From: Verticillium longisporum
Taxonomy: Eukaryota; Ascomycota; Sordariomycetes; Glomerellales; Plectosphaerellaceae
Assembly: GCA_019188255.1 (NCBI GenBank)
Contig: JAETXT010000004.1
Coordinates: forward strand, 4,340,001 to 4,404,000
Direction of reading: 5' to 3'
DNA length: 64,000 nt
A program made the position numbers and the translations under genes. A model generated the notes under the pieces. That model was not told the DNA's origin. It was given only the letters and a program-made list of their open reading frames with translations, and did no database searches. This document shows positions 12,501 to 20,235 of the stretch, piece after piece. How positions within the stretch are numbered: position 1 is the first letter of the stretch; each line of letters begins with the position of its first letter.

Positions 12501-13297
12501 TTCTTATCGATATAATTCTAATATCTTATTTCCTAATAGGGTATCTCTAATAGCCCTATAACTAATTATTTATCGGCTATACTTAGGCTAGCTAAGGTCT
12601 TCCTAAGATAATATCGTACCTATTTATAATATTATCTACTACTATATACTCTATTATTATTATACGCTTTATCCTAGGATTATCCGTTACTCGGCTAATA
12701 ATCCTTTTTTCGCTATAAATACTTATCTCCCTATTTTAGAATACCCTACCTAGCTTATTCTACTTTTCCCCTAGCTATTCTCCGGCTTCCCTTAAGAGGT
12801 CGCTATTAATAACGTTAATATCGGCTCCTCTATCTAATATTACTTCTCCTTTAACCTAATTATTATTAATATATAGTTTAATAGTTACTTTGTACCGTTT
12901 TAGTCTTAAGAGTAGTAGTTCTTCCTATTAGGGGTCTCTTATTATTCTTCCCCTAAGTAATTCGTAGTTTATAGCTAAGTACTACTTATATAACTTATAT
13001 ATATAGCCTTATTTTCTATAACTTATATATAATGCTTCTAAGCAATTATTAATATAATATCTATATTTATTATAATTATAGTATTTAATATCGTCTAAGG
13101 CCTTAGGCCTTCTTCTATCTATCTACTACTATTCTATTATTAGCTTATAAAATATAATAGATTAATTCGGCTAGCTACTTAGTTTTCGATTATCTCTTCC
13201 TTATAATTACTTATTAACTATTCTTCTATAGGTCTTATTTTAGATCTATTACGGATTATCTCAGCTTCTCTCTTTATTATCCTAGTATTATTTTAGG
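9600..13297 (-). pseudogene. RIP-mutated Gypsy pol and part of gag
   Basis: On the minus strand the order is gag zinc-knuckle region (about 12960-13080), protease (about 12600-12900), reverse transcriptase, RNase H, integrase and a C-terminal part reaching about 9600. Reverse transcriptase is recognisable: complement of 12050-12170 reads like the segment from the LFVPKK motif to the YRGLNKIT motif, and complement of about 11797-11811 encodes Y-I-D-D followed by I-L. Stops from C-to-T and G-to-A changes occur every few dozen codons, so nothing can be made from it. The remainder of gag lies beyond the insertion, at 20236-21148. Confidence 0.8.
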
Positions 13298-13395
13298 TGT
13301 AACAACCAAGGAAGCAGGGCGGCCGCGAATCGACGACCCCGCGATCAGGGAACGCGATAAGATAAGAATCGGGCCCACCTGGCAAATCACGTGAT

Positions 13396-13523
13396 GGCTC
13401 ACTCAGACATAAAGGGTGAGTCGTCGGGCTCACCAAGGACGCCGCAGTGAGCCAGGGAATGGCTCACGGGATAACACACCGTGATCCTAACATCATGGAT
13501 CACCAACAACTAACCAGTGAGCC
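13396..13523. promoter_or_regulatory. U3 cluster of five GGCTCAC/GTGAGCC heptamers
   Basis: Exact copies at 13396-13402, 13427-13433, 13447-13453 (inverted), 13461-13467 and 13517-13523 (inverted), plus a near match (AGCTCAC) shortly after. About 0.02-0.03 copies would be expected by chance on both strands in 200 bp. The cluster sits 50-175 bp upstream of the TATA box, where enhancer or repressor sites are expected. The same cluster is in the 3' LTR. The binding factor is unknown. Confidence 0.6.
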
Positions 13524-13570
13524 ATCCAACATGAGCTCACCACCTAACACAACAAGGACAGGATGGCAGG

Positions 13571-13577
13571 TATATAA
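13571..13577 (+). promoter_or_regulatory. TATA box of retrotransposon LTR
   Basis: TATATAA in the 5' LTR, followed by a CT-rich stretch near 13608-13614. Probable core promoter for the genomic RNA; the same motif is in the 3' LTR. Confidence 0.7.
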
Positions 13578-13775
13578 GGACGGACATTCTGGACTTGTAG
13601 ATACATTCTTTCTCACGACAGTGATCAATCTAAGTCTTACCTTGTATCCATTGTAACGAGTGCGCAACGCCTTACGACACCACATCGTCTCAGAGTCACA
13701 ACCTAAGCTTCTGCAAACAGCAACCCTAACCCTCTGACAGTGTTCCCCCTTCGGAAGCTGCCAGGTCGTAACATT

Positions 13776-13784
13776 TTGATCACT
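13776..13784 (+). promoter_or_regulatory. Candidate self-priming primer-binding site
   Basis: TTGATCACT, two bases after the 5' LTR, is exactly complementary to AGTGATCAA at 13620-13628 in the LTR, some 43-50 bp downstream of the TATA box, where the RNA 5' end could lie. No tRNA-type site beginning TGG is next to the LTR. The Tf1 group of Gypsy elements is known to prime reverse transcription with the folded-back 5' end of its own RNA. This is inferred from complementarity only. Confidence 0.45.
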
Positions 13785-13836
13785 CTTGTTCAGTAGGTTT
13801 ACCTTGTGACACTGAGCAATACTTACCACAGGAACA

Positions 13837-14838
13837 ATGTCCACCAACAGCGTCGGAAACAGCGCCAGCAACTTGGCCGCTATGATCCAGGAGCTCCGTT
13901 CGGAGAACGAACAGCTCCGAGCCTCAATGCAACAACTTCAAGGCGGAACGAGCATGAAGGCTCTTCCCCCTCAGTCATTCGACGGCAACCCTAGGGCACT
14001 TCAGTCTTTCATCACCCAGGTACGCCAGTACCACAAAGCCAATGAGGGCCAACTTAAGTACTGGGGCGAGAAGGTCGCCAACGCCTCCTCTTACCTCAAA
14101 GGGGACGCCTTGCACTGGTTCGAACCCTTCATTAGGGACTATTCCACCCACACCAAGAAAGAAGATATGAAGCAGGCCACCCAGGACATCTACGCAGGTA
14201 TGAACGCATTCGAAGAAGCCATTAAAGGAGCGTTTGGGGACGTGGACGAGGAACGACAAAACGAAAGAAAAATCCTTCAGCTCAAACAGACCGGGCCAGC
14301 CACTAAGTACGCCACGGAGTTTCGACTCTTAGCCAGTCGACTCGATTGGACAGAGTCCGCTCTCATGGCCCGTTTCTACGAAGGACTCAAAGACGCCGTC
14401 AAAGACGACCTCATCCGGGAGGATAGACCCGAAACCCTCACCGAGTACATCGCCATGGCCGTCAAAATCGACGATCGCCAGTACGAACGCAGAATAGAAA
14501 AGGGACGAAAGCCCGCTATAGGACCATGGAACCCTCGCATTCCCCACCACCGATCCAATCAAGGACGCAAGTACCAGCACGACAAACCCCGCGTCAGCAC
14601 GGCTTGGGGACAGACCACCCATGCAGGACCCATGGAGCTCGACAATACCAGACATGGCAAACCGAAGGATCTCAAGGACATGAAATGCTACAACTGCGGC
14701 AAAAACGGGCATATGGCTCGAGAATGCCGGCAACCTAAGAAGCCCTGGAAACCCGTAAACGAACGACAGCTCAACCATACTCAACACAGGACCATGCCAA
14801 AACTAACTGGACCTTCTGTTACCAGGATGATTGCCTGA
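13837..14838 (+). CDS. gag: Gag of young chromovirus
   Basis: A 333-residue structural protein of the virus-like particle. Starts at the first ATG after the LTR (ACAATGTCC). An N-terminal coiled coil (about residues 12-40) precedes a retrotransposon gag domain (about 50-230), a basic linker and one CCHC zinc knuckle (CYNCGKNGHMAREC, about residues 286-299) for RNA packaging. The downstream polyprotein continues in the -1 frame, which is open from 14739 to 15779. Family-like sequence appears in that frame from about 14785, so the frame change falls inside the last 100 bp of gag. No canonical slippery heptamer was found there. Confidence 0.92.
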   Translation: MSTNSVGNSASNLAAMIQELRSENEQLRASMQQLQGGTSMKALPPQSFDGNPRALQSFITQVRQYHKANEGQLKYWGEKVANASSYLKGDALHWFEPFIRDYSTHTKKEDMKQATQDIYAGMNAFEEAIKGAFGDVDEERQNERKILQLKQTGPATKYATEFRLLASRLDWTESALMARFYEGLKDAVKDDLIREDRPETLTEYIAMAVKIDDRQYERRIEKGRKPAIGPWNPRIPHHRSNQGRKYQHDKPRVSTAWGQTTHAGPMELDNTRHGKPKDLKDMKCYNCGKNGHMARECRQPKKPWKPVNERQLNHTQHRTMPKLTGPSVTRMIA

Positions 14839-15779
14839 CCCACAAGGACAGTAAGGAACAGAATGGATGGTTCCCCAGGGCACCTACGGGACAAAGAACC
14901 CTGGCCATGATGGTCACCACCAGGAAGGAAAGACGAATTCAGAAATGGGCCCAGCAAGTAACGCCGGAGACCCAGGAAATCGATACAGACGAAGAAAGGG
15001 CTTATGAACAAGCTCACCCGGAACCACAGGCCGCACCCCACGTTGGACTTATGAGCAACGAGGAATGGGACGAATACACGCAAGCAAGCCAGAAGGAGGA
15101 ACCCCCGTTGGGACAACTTCAACTCCACATCCCAACACAGACCTACGCCGTTAGCAACCCTAGTGAGGATTACGATCCCCTTGTACCGTGGGACGAACTC
15201 ATCTACTACGGGACCAAGCCATGGAAGGCCAGCGCCCGAAAGCAAGAAAGCACGAAAGAAAACGTACGACTCATGGTAGGAGACCATCCAGCACTCCACC
15301 ACGCCCACGAACAACACTATCAGTTGTTTTGGCCCGAATGTGTCTACGACGACTGCGAATATCATTTCAAAGAGAAAGCCGCGCACCGGTTTCTCCCGCG
15401 CAACCACTGGACCGAGCCACGAGTAACGGTAGAGTTCGAACAGGAAAGTCGCAAATGGATCCTACACATGGACGAATACAGTCAAGGTCGGCTCACGTTC
15501 CGACCAGACCCCGCTTATCACGACAAATGCTACCAAGACCATGCCAGATGGGAGGACTGCGATAATGACGCGTGCATAAAGCACTATATGGCCAAGGCCA
15601 GAGATTGGAGGCTTCACCGTATGAAACACGTCAAGAAGCCACTCTTCAGGGTCCATTATAAGGACGACGACAACCTCGACCCAAGCAATCTAAACACAAC
15701 GTGGCCACCTACCATGCCGCCGCCTTCGGGAAAAGGCAAGCGTCGGTCGGACAGGGACAACGACCGACGAAGGAAGTAA
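14739..15779 (+). CDS. Gag-pol spacer region of young chromovirus
   Basis: Open in the -1 frame relative to gag from 14739; the first ATGs are at 14907. It encodes about 345 residues, including a segment with Cys pairs (WTFCYQDDC near 14805-14835 and CVYDDCEYHF near 15340-15370) that I associate with the gag-protease spacer of fungal Gypsy polyproteins. It has no known enzymatic function and ends with a basic tail. It overlaps the protease frame at 15701-15779. It is probably not made as a separate protein but as part of a frameshifted or, without base-calling errors, continuous polyprotein. Confidence 0.7.
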   Translation, partial: EALETRKRTTAQPYSTQDHAKTNWTFCYQDDCLTHKDSKEQNGWFPRAPTGQRTLAMMVTTRKERRIQKWAQQVTPETQEIDTDEERAYEQAHPEPQAAPHVGLMSNEEWDEYTQASQKEEPPLGQLQLHIPTQTYAVSNPSEDYDPLVPWDELIYYGTKPWKASARKQESTKENVRLMVGDHPALHHAHEQHYQLFWPECVYDDCEYHFKEKAAHRFLPRNHWTEPRVTVEFEQESRKWILHMDEYSQGRLTFRPDPAYHDKCYQDHARWEDCDNDACIKHYMAKARDWRLHRMKHVKKPLFRVHYKDDDNLDPSNLNTTWPPTMPPPSGKGKRRSDRDNDRRRK

Positions 15780-16435
15780 GAGCGATCTGCTCAGCCGAAC
15801 GAACCCACGGCACGAATCACCTCTACGTGAGAGTAAACGTAGGAGGACGATGGGCAAGCGCGCTACTAGACAGCGGCGCCCAGGGCAACTACATGAGCCC
15901 CGAATACATCAACAAGAATAAGATCACATGGAAATATAAGGAGGAACCCTATCAACTCAGCACGGTGGAAGGACAAGCGGTCTCATACGGAGGAGGGATC
16001 GTGAACACGGAGACTGCGCCCCTCCAGGTGTTCATCTCTCGCCGTCAAGGTCACATAACCTTCGACATCACCAACATGGGAGGAAAACAAATCATCCTAG
16101 GCATCCCATGGCTCAGACAATGGAACCCTCAGATTGACTGGACAGCTGGCCGCGTCCAGTGGAGTACGTCAGCCCCTGAGGAAAGACCCACGAGCGGTCT
16201 CTCAAGCGACCTCCAACTAGCCCTCACGAATAGGGACAACTCAGAGGAGACAACCCCGGAGGAGCTCACAACAGAACAGCAAGAAAGACTGCAGAACGTA
16301 CCCAAGGAATACTGGAAGTACGAAAAGATCTTCAGGGAAGAAGTCGACACGGTGCTACCTAAGCACACACACTACGACCACGAAATCCCAATCAAGGAAG
16401 GGAGAGCCCCCGATTCAACAAGATCTACGGATTGA
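15701..16435 (+). CDS. Retropepsin-like protease of young chromovirus
   Basis: The frame is entered by a -1 shift from the spacer ORF; the GTG at 15701 is only the edge of the open frame. The aspartic protease active site is A-L-L-D-S-G-A near 15860-15880, and the ILGIPWL motif near 16100-16115 fits the second half of retropepsins. It matures the polyprotein by cleavage. The frame stops at 16435; family sequence (FNKIYGLN) continues one frame over, at a run of five C (16407-16411). One extra C would restore a continuous frame. Confidence 0.85.
   Translation: MATYHAAAFGKRQASVGQGQRPTKEVRAICSAERTHGTNHLYVRVNVGGRWASALLDSGAQGNYMSPEYINKNKITWKYKEEPYQLSTVEGQAVSYGGGIVNTETAPLQVFISRRQGHITFDITNMGGKQIILGIPWLRQWNPQIDWTAGRVQWSTSAPEERPTSGLSSDLQLALTNRDNSEETTPEELTTEQQERLQNVPKEYWKYEKIFREEVDTVLPKHTHYDHEIPIKEGRAPDSTRSTD
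15728..15734 (+). promoter_or_regulatory. Candidate -1 ribosomal slippery heptamer GGGAAAA
   Basis: G-GGA-AAA in the reading phase of the spacer ORF fits the X-XXY-YYZ rule for -1 frameshifting. It lies inside the 15701-15779 overlap, and slippage here leads straight into the protease frame with no stop. I could not establish a downstream pseudoknot by eye. Loss of one A in the A4 run by sequencing error is the rival explanation. Confidence 0.45.
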
Positions 16436-19116
16436 ACCCTCGACAGATGGATACTCTCGACGAGTATCTCAAGGAGAACCTCAGAAAAGGATACATCCGA
16501 CCATCGACATCCCCAGCAGGATACCCGATTCTCTTTGTGCCAAAGAAGAATGGCAAGGAAAGACTATGCGTCGACTACAGACAGTTGAACGACATTACCA
16601 TCAAGAACTGCTACCCATTGCCTCTGATATCAGAACTCAGGGACGCATTAGCAGGAGCCAATTGGTTCACAGCGCTCGATCTCAAAGGAGCATATAACCT
16701 CATCCGCATCAAGGATGGAGAGGAATGGAAAACGGCATTCCGAACACGACGAGGACACTACGAGTACTTGGTCATGCCATTCGGATTGACCAACGCTCCC
16801 GCAACCTTCCAAAACATGATCAACGATGTACTGCGAGAATTCCTGGACGTCTTCGTGGTGGTATATCTCGATGACATTCTGATCTTCTCGAAGACAATGG
16901 AAGAACACAAGGGACACGTCCACCAGGTCCTCACACGACTACACCAGCACGAGCTGTTAGTGGAGCCTGAAAAAGCCAAGTTCCACACACAGGAAGTAGA
17001 TTTCCTAGGGTATACGATCACCCCAGGAGAAATCAGGATGGAAAAATCCAAAGTGGCAGCCATCAGGGAATGGCCTACACCAAAGAACGTCAAGGACGTC
17101 AGAGCATTCCTCGGTTTCGTCAACTTCTACCGACGATTCCTAAAAGGATACAGCAAGACTGCCAATCCTTTGACGAGCCTCACGGTCAAGGAAATAGAGT
17201 TCGCATGGAACGAACCCCAAGAAAAGGCATTTCGCCAAATTATCGATGCCGTCCTCAGCGAACCAGTCCTCCGGATGATAGACCCCGAAAAACCCATGGA
17301 AGTCGAGACAGATGCCTCCGACTTCGCCATTGGAGGACAGTTAGGCCAGAGGGACGACCAAGGACGATTGCACCCAGTAGCATTCTTCTCGAAAAAGCTA
17401 CACGGACCAGAGCTCAACTATCAGATACACGACAAAGAACTCATGGCAATCATCGAAGCCTTCAAAGAATGGAGAACGTATCTCTCCGGAGCACGACACG
17501 AAGTCAAGGTCTACACTGACCACAAGAATCTTGCACACTTCACAACGAACAAAGACCTCAACAAACGACAGATTAGATGGGCGGAATTCCTCTCGGAATT
17601 CAACTTCACCATCATCTACCGCAAAGGATCTGAGAATGGCAGGGCAGATATCTTGAGCAGACGCTCAGACCACGAACAAACCACACCCCCAAACAATAAC
17701 GCAATCCTCGCAAGCGACAAAGAAGGAAATCTAATCCCGTACCACCGTACCTTGGCGGTCACCACACGAATAAAACCCGCCAAGCCACCCAAGAGCACCA
17801 CAGAGCTCATCGAACAAGTCCACGGGGCCAAGGCCCACGGACACCAAGGAGTAGCGAAAACATTCGCCCGACTCAGAAAACATCACGACTTCAAAGGAAC
17901 CAGACAGGACGTCACAGCAGTGATCCGCAACTGCAACCTCTGCAAGAAAAGCAAGGCAGAGAGACACAGGCCCTATGGAGAACTCAAAGCACTACCAGTA
18001 CCAACCGCAGCCTGGGAGTCAGTCTCACTGGACTTCATCACCAGCCTGCCACCATCGAAGGAACCCTTAACTGGGACCTCTTACGACAACATCCTAGTAG
18101 TCGTCGACCGACTCACCAAGTACTCCTACTTTCTCCCGTATAAAGCCACAGGAACGGCAGAAGACCTCGCCTATGTGTTCCTCAGGAACATTGTGGGACA
18201 ACACGGACTCCCAAAAGAACTGGTGTCAGATAGAGACAAGCTCTTCACCAGCAACTTCTGGAAGTCACTCATCGCTCAACTTGGAGCCAAACATAAGCTA
18301 TCCACGGCTTTTCACCCGCAGACAGACGGACAGACAGAAAGAACGAACCAGACTCTAGAGCAGTACCTTCGGTGTTATATCAACTACCAACAAGATGACT
18401 GGGTCACATTACTACCCATCGCACAGTTCGCATACAACAGCTCACCAAGCGAGTCAACAAAGGAATCACCCTTCTATGCCAACTACGGGTACAACCCAAC
18501 AGCCTACGCGGAACGCCGCGAAGCACCGGACACGCCAAAAGCGACCAACATTGCGGTCAACATCCGCAAGATCCAGGAACAAATCAAGCTCGACCTCGAG
18601 CTCGTACGCACCAGAATGACCACGTACGCCAACAAGACAAGGATGAAGGGACCATCCTTACAGGAGGGAGATAGCGTCTACCTCATCCGCCGAAACATCA
18701 AAACCAAACGACCAAACGACAAATTGGATTTCAAGAAACTAGGACCATTTAAAATTCTCAAGAAACTCTCGGATACCAACTACCACCTCTCATTACCAGA
18801 GAACATGAAGATTCACCCCGTTTTTCACATTGCACTACTAGAGCCAGCACCACATAACGCACCACTCGAAACAAACGTGGAAGTCGAAAATACCAACGAG
18901 TATGATGTCGAAAGAATCCTCGATCACAGAAAGATAAGCAAACAAGAAGAATACTTGATCAAATGGAAGAACTATGGGCATGAAGAAAACACATGGGAAC
19001 CAGTCAAGAACCTGAACTGCCCGCAGTTGCTCCAAGAATATCATCGCCTGGCACAGGACCAAGGTCGGAAAATTCCTCCCCGAAGCCCAACGAGGACCAG
19101 TCCACGACGCCGCTAG
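16411..19116 (+). CDS. pol: Pol of young chromovirus: RT, RNase H, integrase, chromodomain
   Basis: Continuous frame of about 900 residues. Reverse transcriptase (about 16500-17100) has LFVPKK, CVDYRQLND, the FTALDLKGAY catalytic Asp and Y-L-D-D at 16864-16875. RNase H (about 17280-17660) has ETDASDFAIG, a conserved E in KELMAI and YTDHKNL. Integrase has an H-H-C-C zinc finger (about 17830-17950, NCNLCKKSK) and a D-D-E core (LDFITSLP; VSDRDKLFTS; HPQTDGQTERTNQ) to about 18500. A chromodomain (YDVERILDHR ... YLIKWKNYG ... ENTWEP, about 18901-19020) closes it and probably tethers integration to methylated H3K9. All visible catalytic residues are intact. The last 113 bp overlap the antisense ORF tail to tail. 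Confidence 0.95.
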   Translation, partial: RFNKIYGLNPRQMDTLDEYLKENLRKGYIRPSTSPAGYPILFVPKKNGKERLCVDYRQLNDITIKNCYPLPLISELRDALAGANWFTALDLKGAYNLIRIKDGEEWKTAFRTRRGHYEYLVMPFGLTNAPATFQNMINDVLREFLDVFVVVYLDDILIFSKTMEEHKGHVHQVLTRLHQHELLVEPEKAKFHTQEVDFLGYTITPGEIRMEKSKVAAIREWPTPKNVKDVRAFLGFVNFYRRFLKGYSKTANPLTSLTVKEIEFAWNEPQEKAFRQIIDAVLSEPVLRMIDPEKPMEVETDASDFAIGGQLGQRDDQGRLHPVAFFSKKLHGPELNYQIHDKELMAIIEAFKEWRTYLSGARHEVKVYTDHKNLAHFTTNKDLNKRQIRWAEFLSEFNFTIIYRKGSENGRADILSRRSDHEQTTPPNNNAILASDKEGNLIPYHRTLAVTTRIKPAKPPKSTTELIEQVHGAKAHGHQGVAKTFARLRKHHDFKGTRQDVTAVIRNCNLCKKSKAERHRPYGELKALPVPTAAWESVSLDFITSLPPSKEPLTGTSYDNILVVVDRLTKYSYFLPYKATGTAEDLAYVFLRNIVGQHGLPKELVSDRDKLFTSNFWKSLIAQLGAKHKLSTAFHPQTDGQTERTNQTLEQYLRCYINYQQDDWVTLLPIAQFAYNSSPSESTKESPFYANYGYNPTAYAERREAPDTPKATNIAVNIRKIQEQIKLDLELVRTRMTTYANKTRMKGPSLQEGDSVYLIRRNIKTKRPNDKLDFKKLGPFKILKKLSDTNYHLSLPENMKIHPVFHIALLEPAPHNAPLETNVEVENTNEYDVERILDHRKISKQEEYLIKWKNYGHEENTWEPVKNLNCPQLLQEYHRLAQDQGRKIPPRSPTRTSPRRR

Positions 19117-19654
19117 CACCCCACTCCTGAAGGTCCTGCACCACGTTGGCCTCCTGAGCCTCGAGGCTTAGGTTGTCCCCGCCCAGAGGAAGGACGCCGT
19201 CCTCCTCATCCAACTGACGAATCCCACGAGCAAACAACTCTTCCCCACGAGCCTTCGCCGCCTTCCGCATCTTGCGAAGACGGGACAAACGACCCAAGGC
19301 CGTCGCCAACTTCGTTTGGAGCACCTCCAACTCCATTTCAGCATCCTCAATCTCAGCTTCTCGCTTCTTCTGCTCTGCAAGAGCCTTTTCCACTAGACGA
19401 TCATTAGAAAACAGGACCATGACCCCACCAGGGACCAACTTACGCGCAGAAACCACGCTCACACCATCACAAGAGCGACCGCGACGGATGCACTCCCCAC
19501 AGCGAGAAGAACCAGGGGCGGTCTTACAGACGAGATGTCGCTTGAAGCACCCCGTACAAGGCATCTTGATTTCGCCCTCGGAGTCAATCAAAGCAGCGAG
19601 CGCCTTTCTTTGGTCGGTTTTGGCAGACGAACGTTTTATGACACGACCTGACAT
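19004..19654 (-). CDS. Antisense Zn2Cys6/coiled-coil protein within the retrotransposon
   Basis: An uninterrupted 216-codon ORF on the strand opposite to gag-pol, starting at a well-placed ATG (CAAAATGTC) 100 bp inside the 3' LTR and ending within the pol 3' end. Residues 33-62 form C33-x2-C36-x6-C43-x8-C52-x2-C55-x6-C62, the spacing of fungal binuclear zinc clusters, with basic residues between C55 and C62. Residues about 80-145 are strongly heptad-like, rich in E, K, L and A, predicting a coiled coil for dimerisation. The C-terminus (about 148-210) is acidic. That is the layout of a small DNA-binding regulator. A promoter would have to lie in the 3' LTR read backwards. The element is RIP-free, so the long open frame could be chance, but the zinc cluster, coiled coil and acidic tail together argue that it is real. 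Function is not demonstrated. Confidence 0.7.
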   Translation of the reverse strand: MSGRVIKRSSAKTDQRKALAALIDSEGEIKMPCTGCFKRHLVCKTAPGSSRCGECIRRGRSCDGVSVVSARKLVPGGVMVLFSNDRLVEKALAEQKKREAEIEDAEMELEVLQTKLATALGRLSRLRKMRKAAKARGEELFARGIRQLDEEDGVLPLGGDNLSLEAQEANVVQDLQEWGASGVVDWSSLGFGEEFSDLGPVPGDDILGATAGSSGS

Positions 19655-19754
19655 TTTGTCATGGTTAGTAAGGATGACAAGAGAAGAACCACCGCAGGCG
19701 GCTGGGACTTACTACTTATGGCCGCTGGGACATCGGCCTGGAGGAGGAGCATCA

Positions 19755-20230
19755 TGTAACAACCAAGGAAGCAGGGCGGCCGCGAATCGACGACCCCGCG
19801 ATCAGGGAACGCGATAAGATAAGAATCGGGCCCACCTGGCAAATCACGTGATGGCTCACTCAGACATAAAGGGTGAGTCGTCGGGCTCACCAAGGACGCC
19901 GCAGTGAGCCAGGGAATGGCTCACGGGATAACACACCGTGATCCTAACATCATGGATCACCAACAACTAACCAGTGAGCCATCCAACATGAGCTCACCAC
20001 CTAACACAACAAGGACAGGATGGCAGGTATATAAGGACGGACATTCTGGACTTGTAGATACATTCTTTCTCACGACAGTGATCAATCTAAGTCTTACCTT
20101 GTATCCATTGTCACGAGTGCGCAACGCCTTACGACACCACATCGTCTCAGAGTCACAACCTAAGCTTCTGCAAACAGCAACCCTAACCCTCTGACAGTGT
20201 TCCCCCTTCGGAAGCTGCCAGGTCGTAACA
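19755..20230 (+). repeat. 3' LTR of young chromovirus
   Basis: 476 bp copy of the 5' LTR with one visible difference (C at 20112). Preceded by a purine-rich stretch (GGAGGAGGAGC near 19741-19750), a likely polypurine tract. TTAGG follows at 20231-20235. Confidence 0.95.
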
Positions 20231-20235
20231 TTAGG

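Larger units (their letters stand above)
13298..13773 (+). repeat. 5' LTR of young chromovirus
   Basis: 476 bp, TGTAACA...CGTAACA. It contains five copies of GGCTCAC/GTGAGCC upstream of a TATA box at 13571-13577 (TATATAA). Transcription probably starts some 40-50 bp downstream of the TATA box. Short open frames inside it are not genes. Confidence 0.95.
13298..20230 (+). mobile_element. Young Ty3/Gypsy chromovirus, RIP-free
   Basis: A 6,933 bp element with two 476 bp LTRs beginning TGTAACA and ending CGTAACA. It is flanked by the 5 bp target duplication TTAGG (13293-13297 and 20231-20235) inside the old Gypsy element. The LTRs differ at one base by eye (A at 13655, C at 20112), so insertion is very recent. 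Order: LTR, gag, a spacer ORF, protease, reverse transcriptase-RNase H-integrase-chromodomain, then an antisense ORF and the 3' LTR. Composition is normal with no RIP. The chromodomain places it among the chromoviruses, known to integrate into heterochromatin, which fits its location. Confidence 0.96.

Noticed and set aside
7524..13292. AT-rich block as centromere core or mitochondrial DNA insertion
   Set aside because: Reverse transcriptase and protease remnants, LTRs and RIP signature explain it as a degraded retrotransposon.
13293..13297. TTAGG as telomere-like repeat
   Set aside because: Single five-base copies only at the two edges of the chromovirus; it is the target-site duplication, not a telomere array.
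13447..13656. Open frame repeated at 13447 and 19904
   Set aside because: Both lie in the identical LTRs; coding is not plausible.
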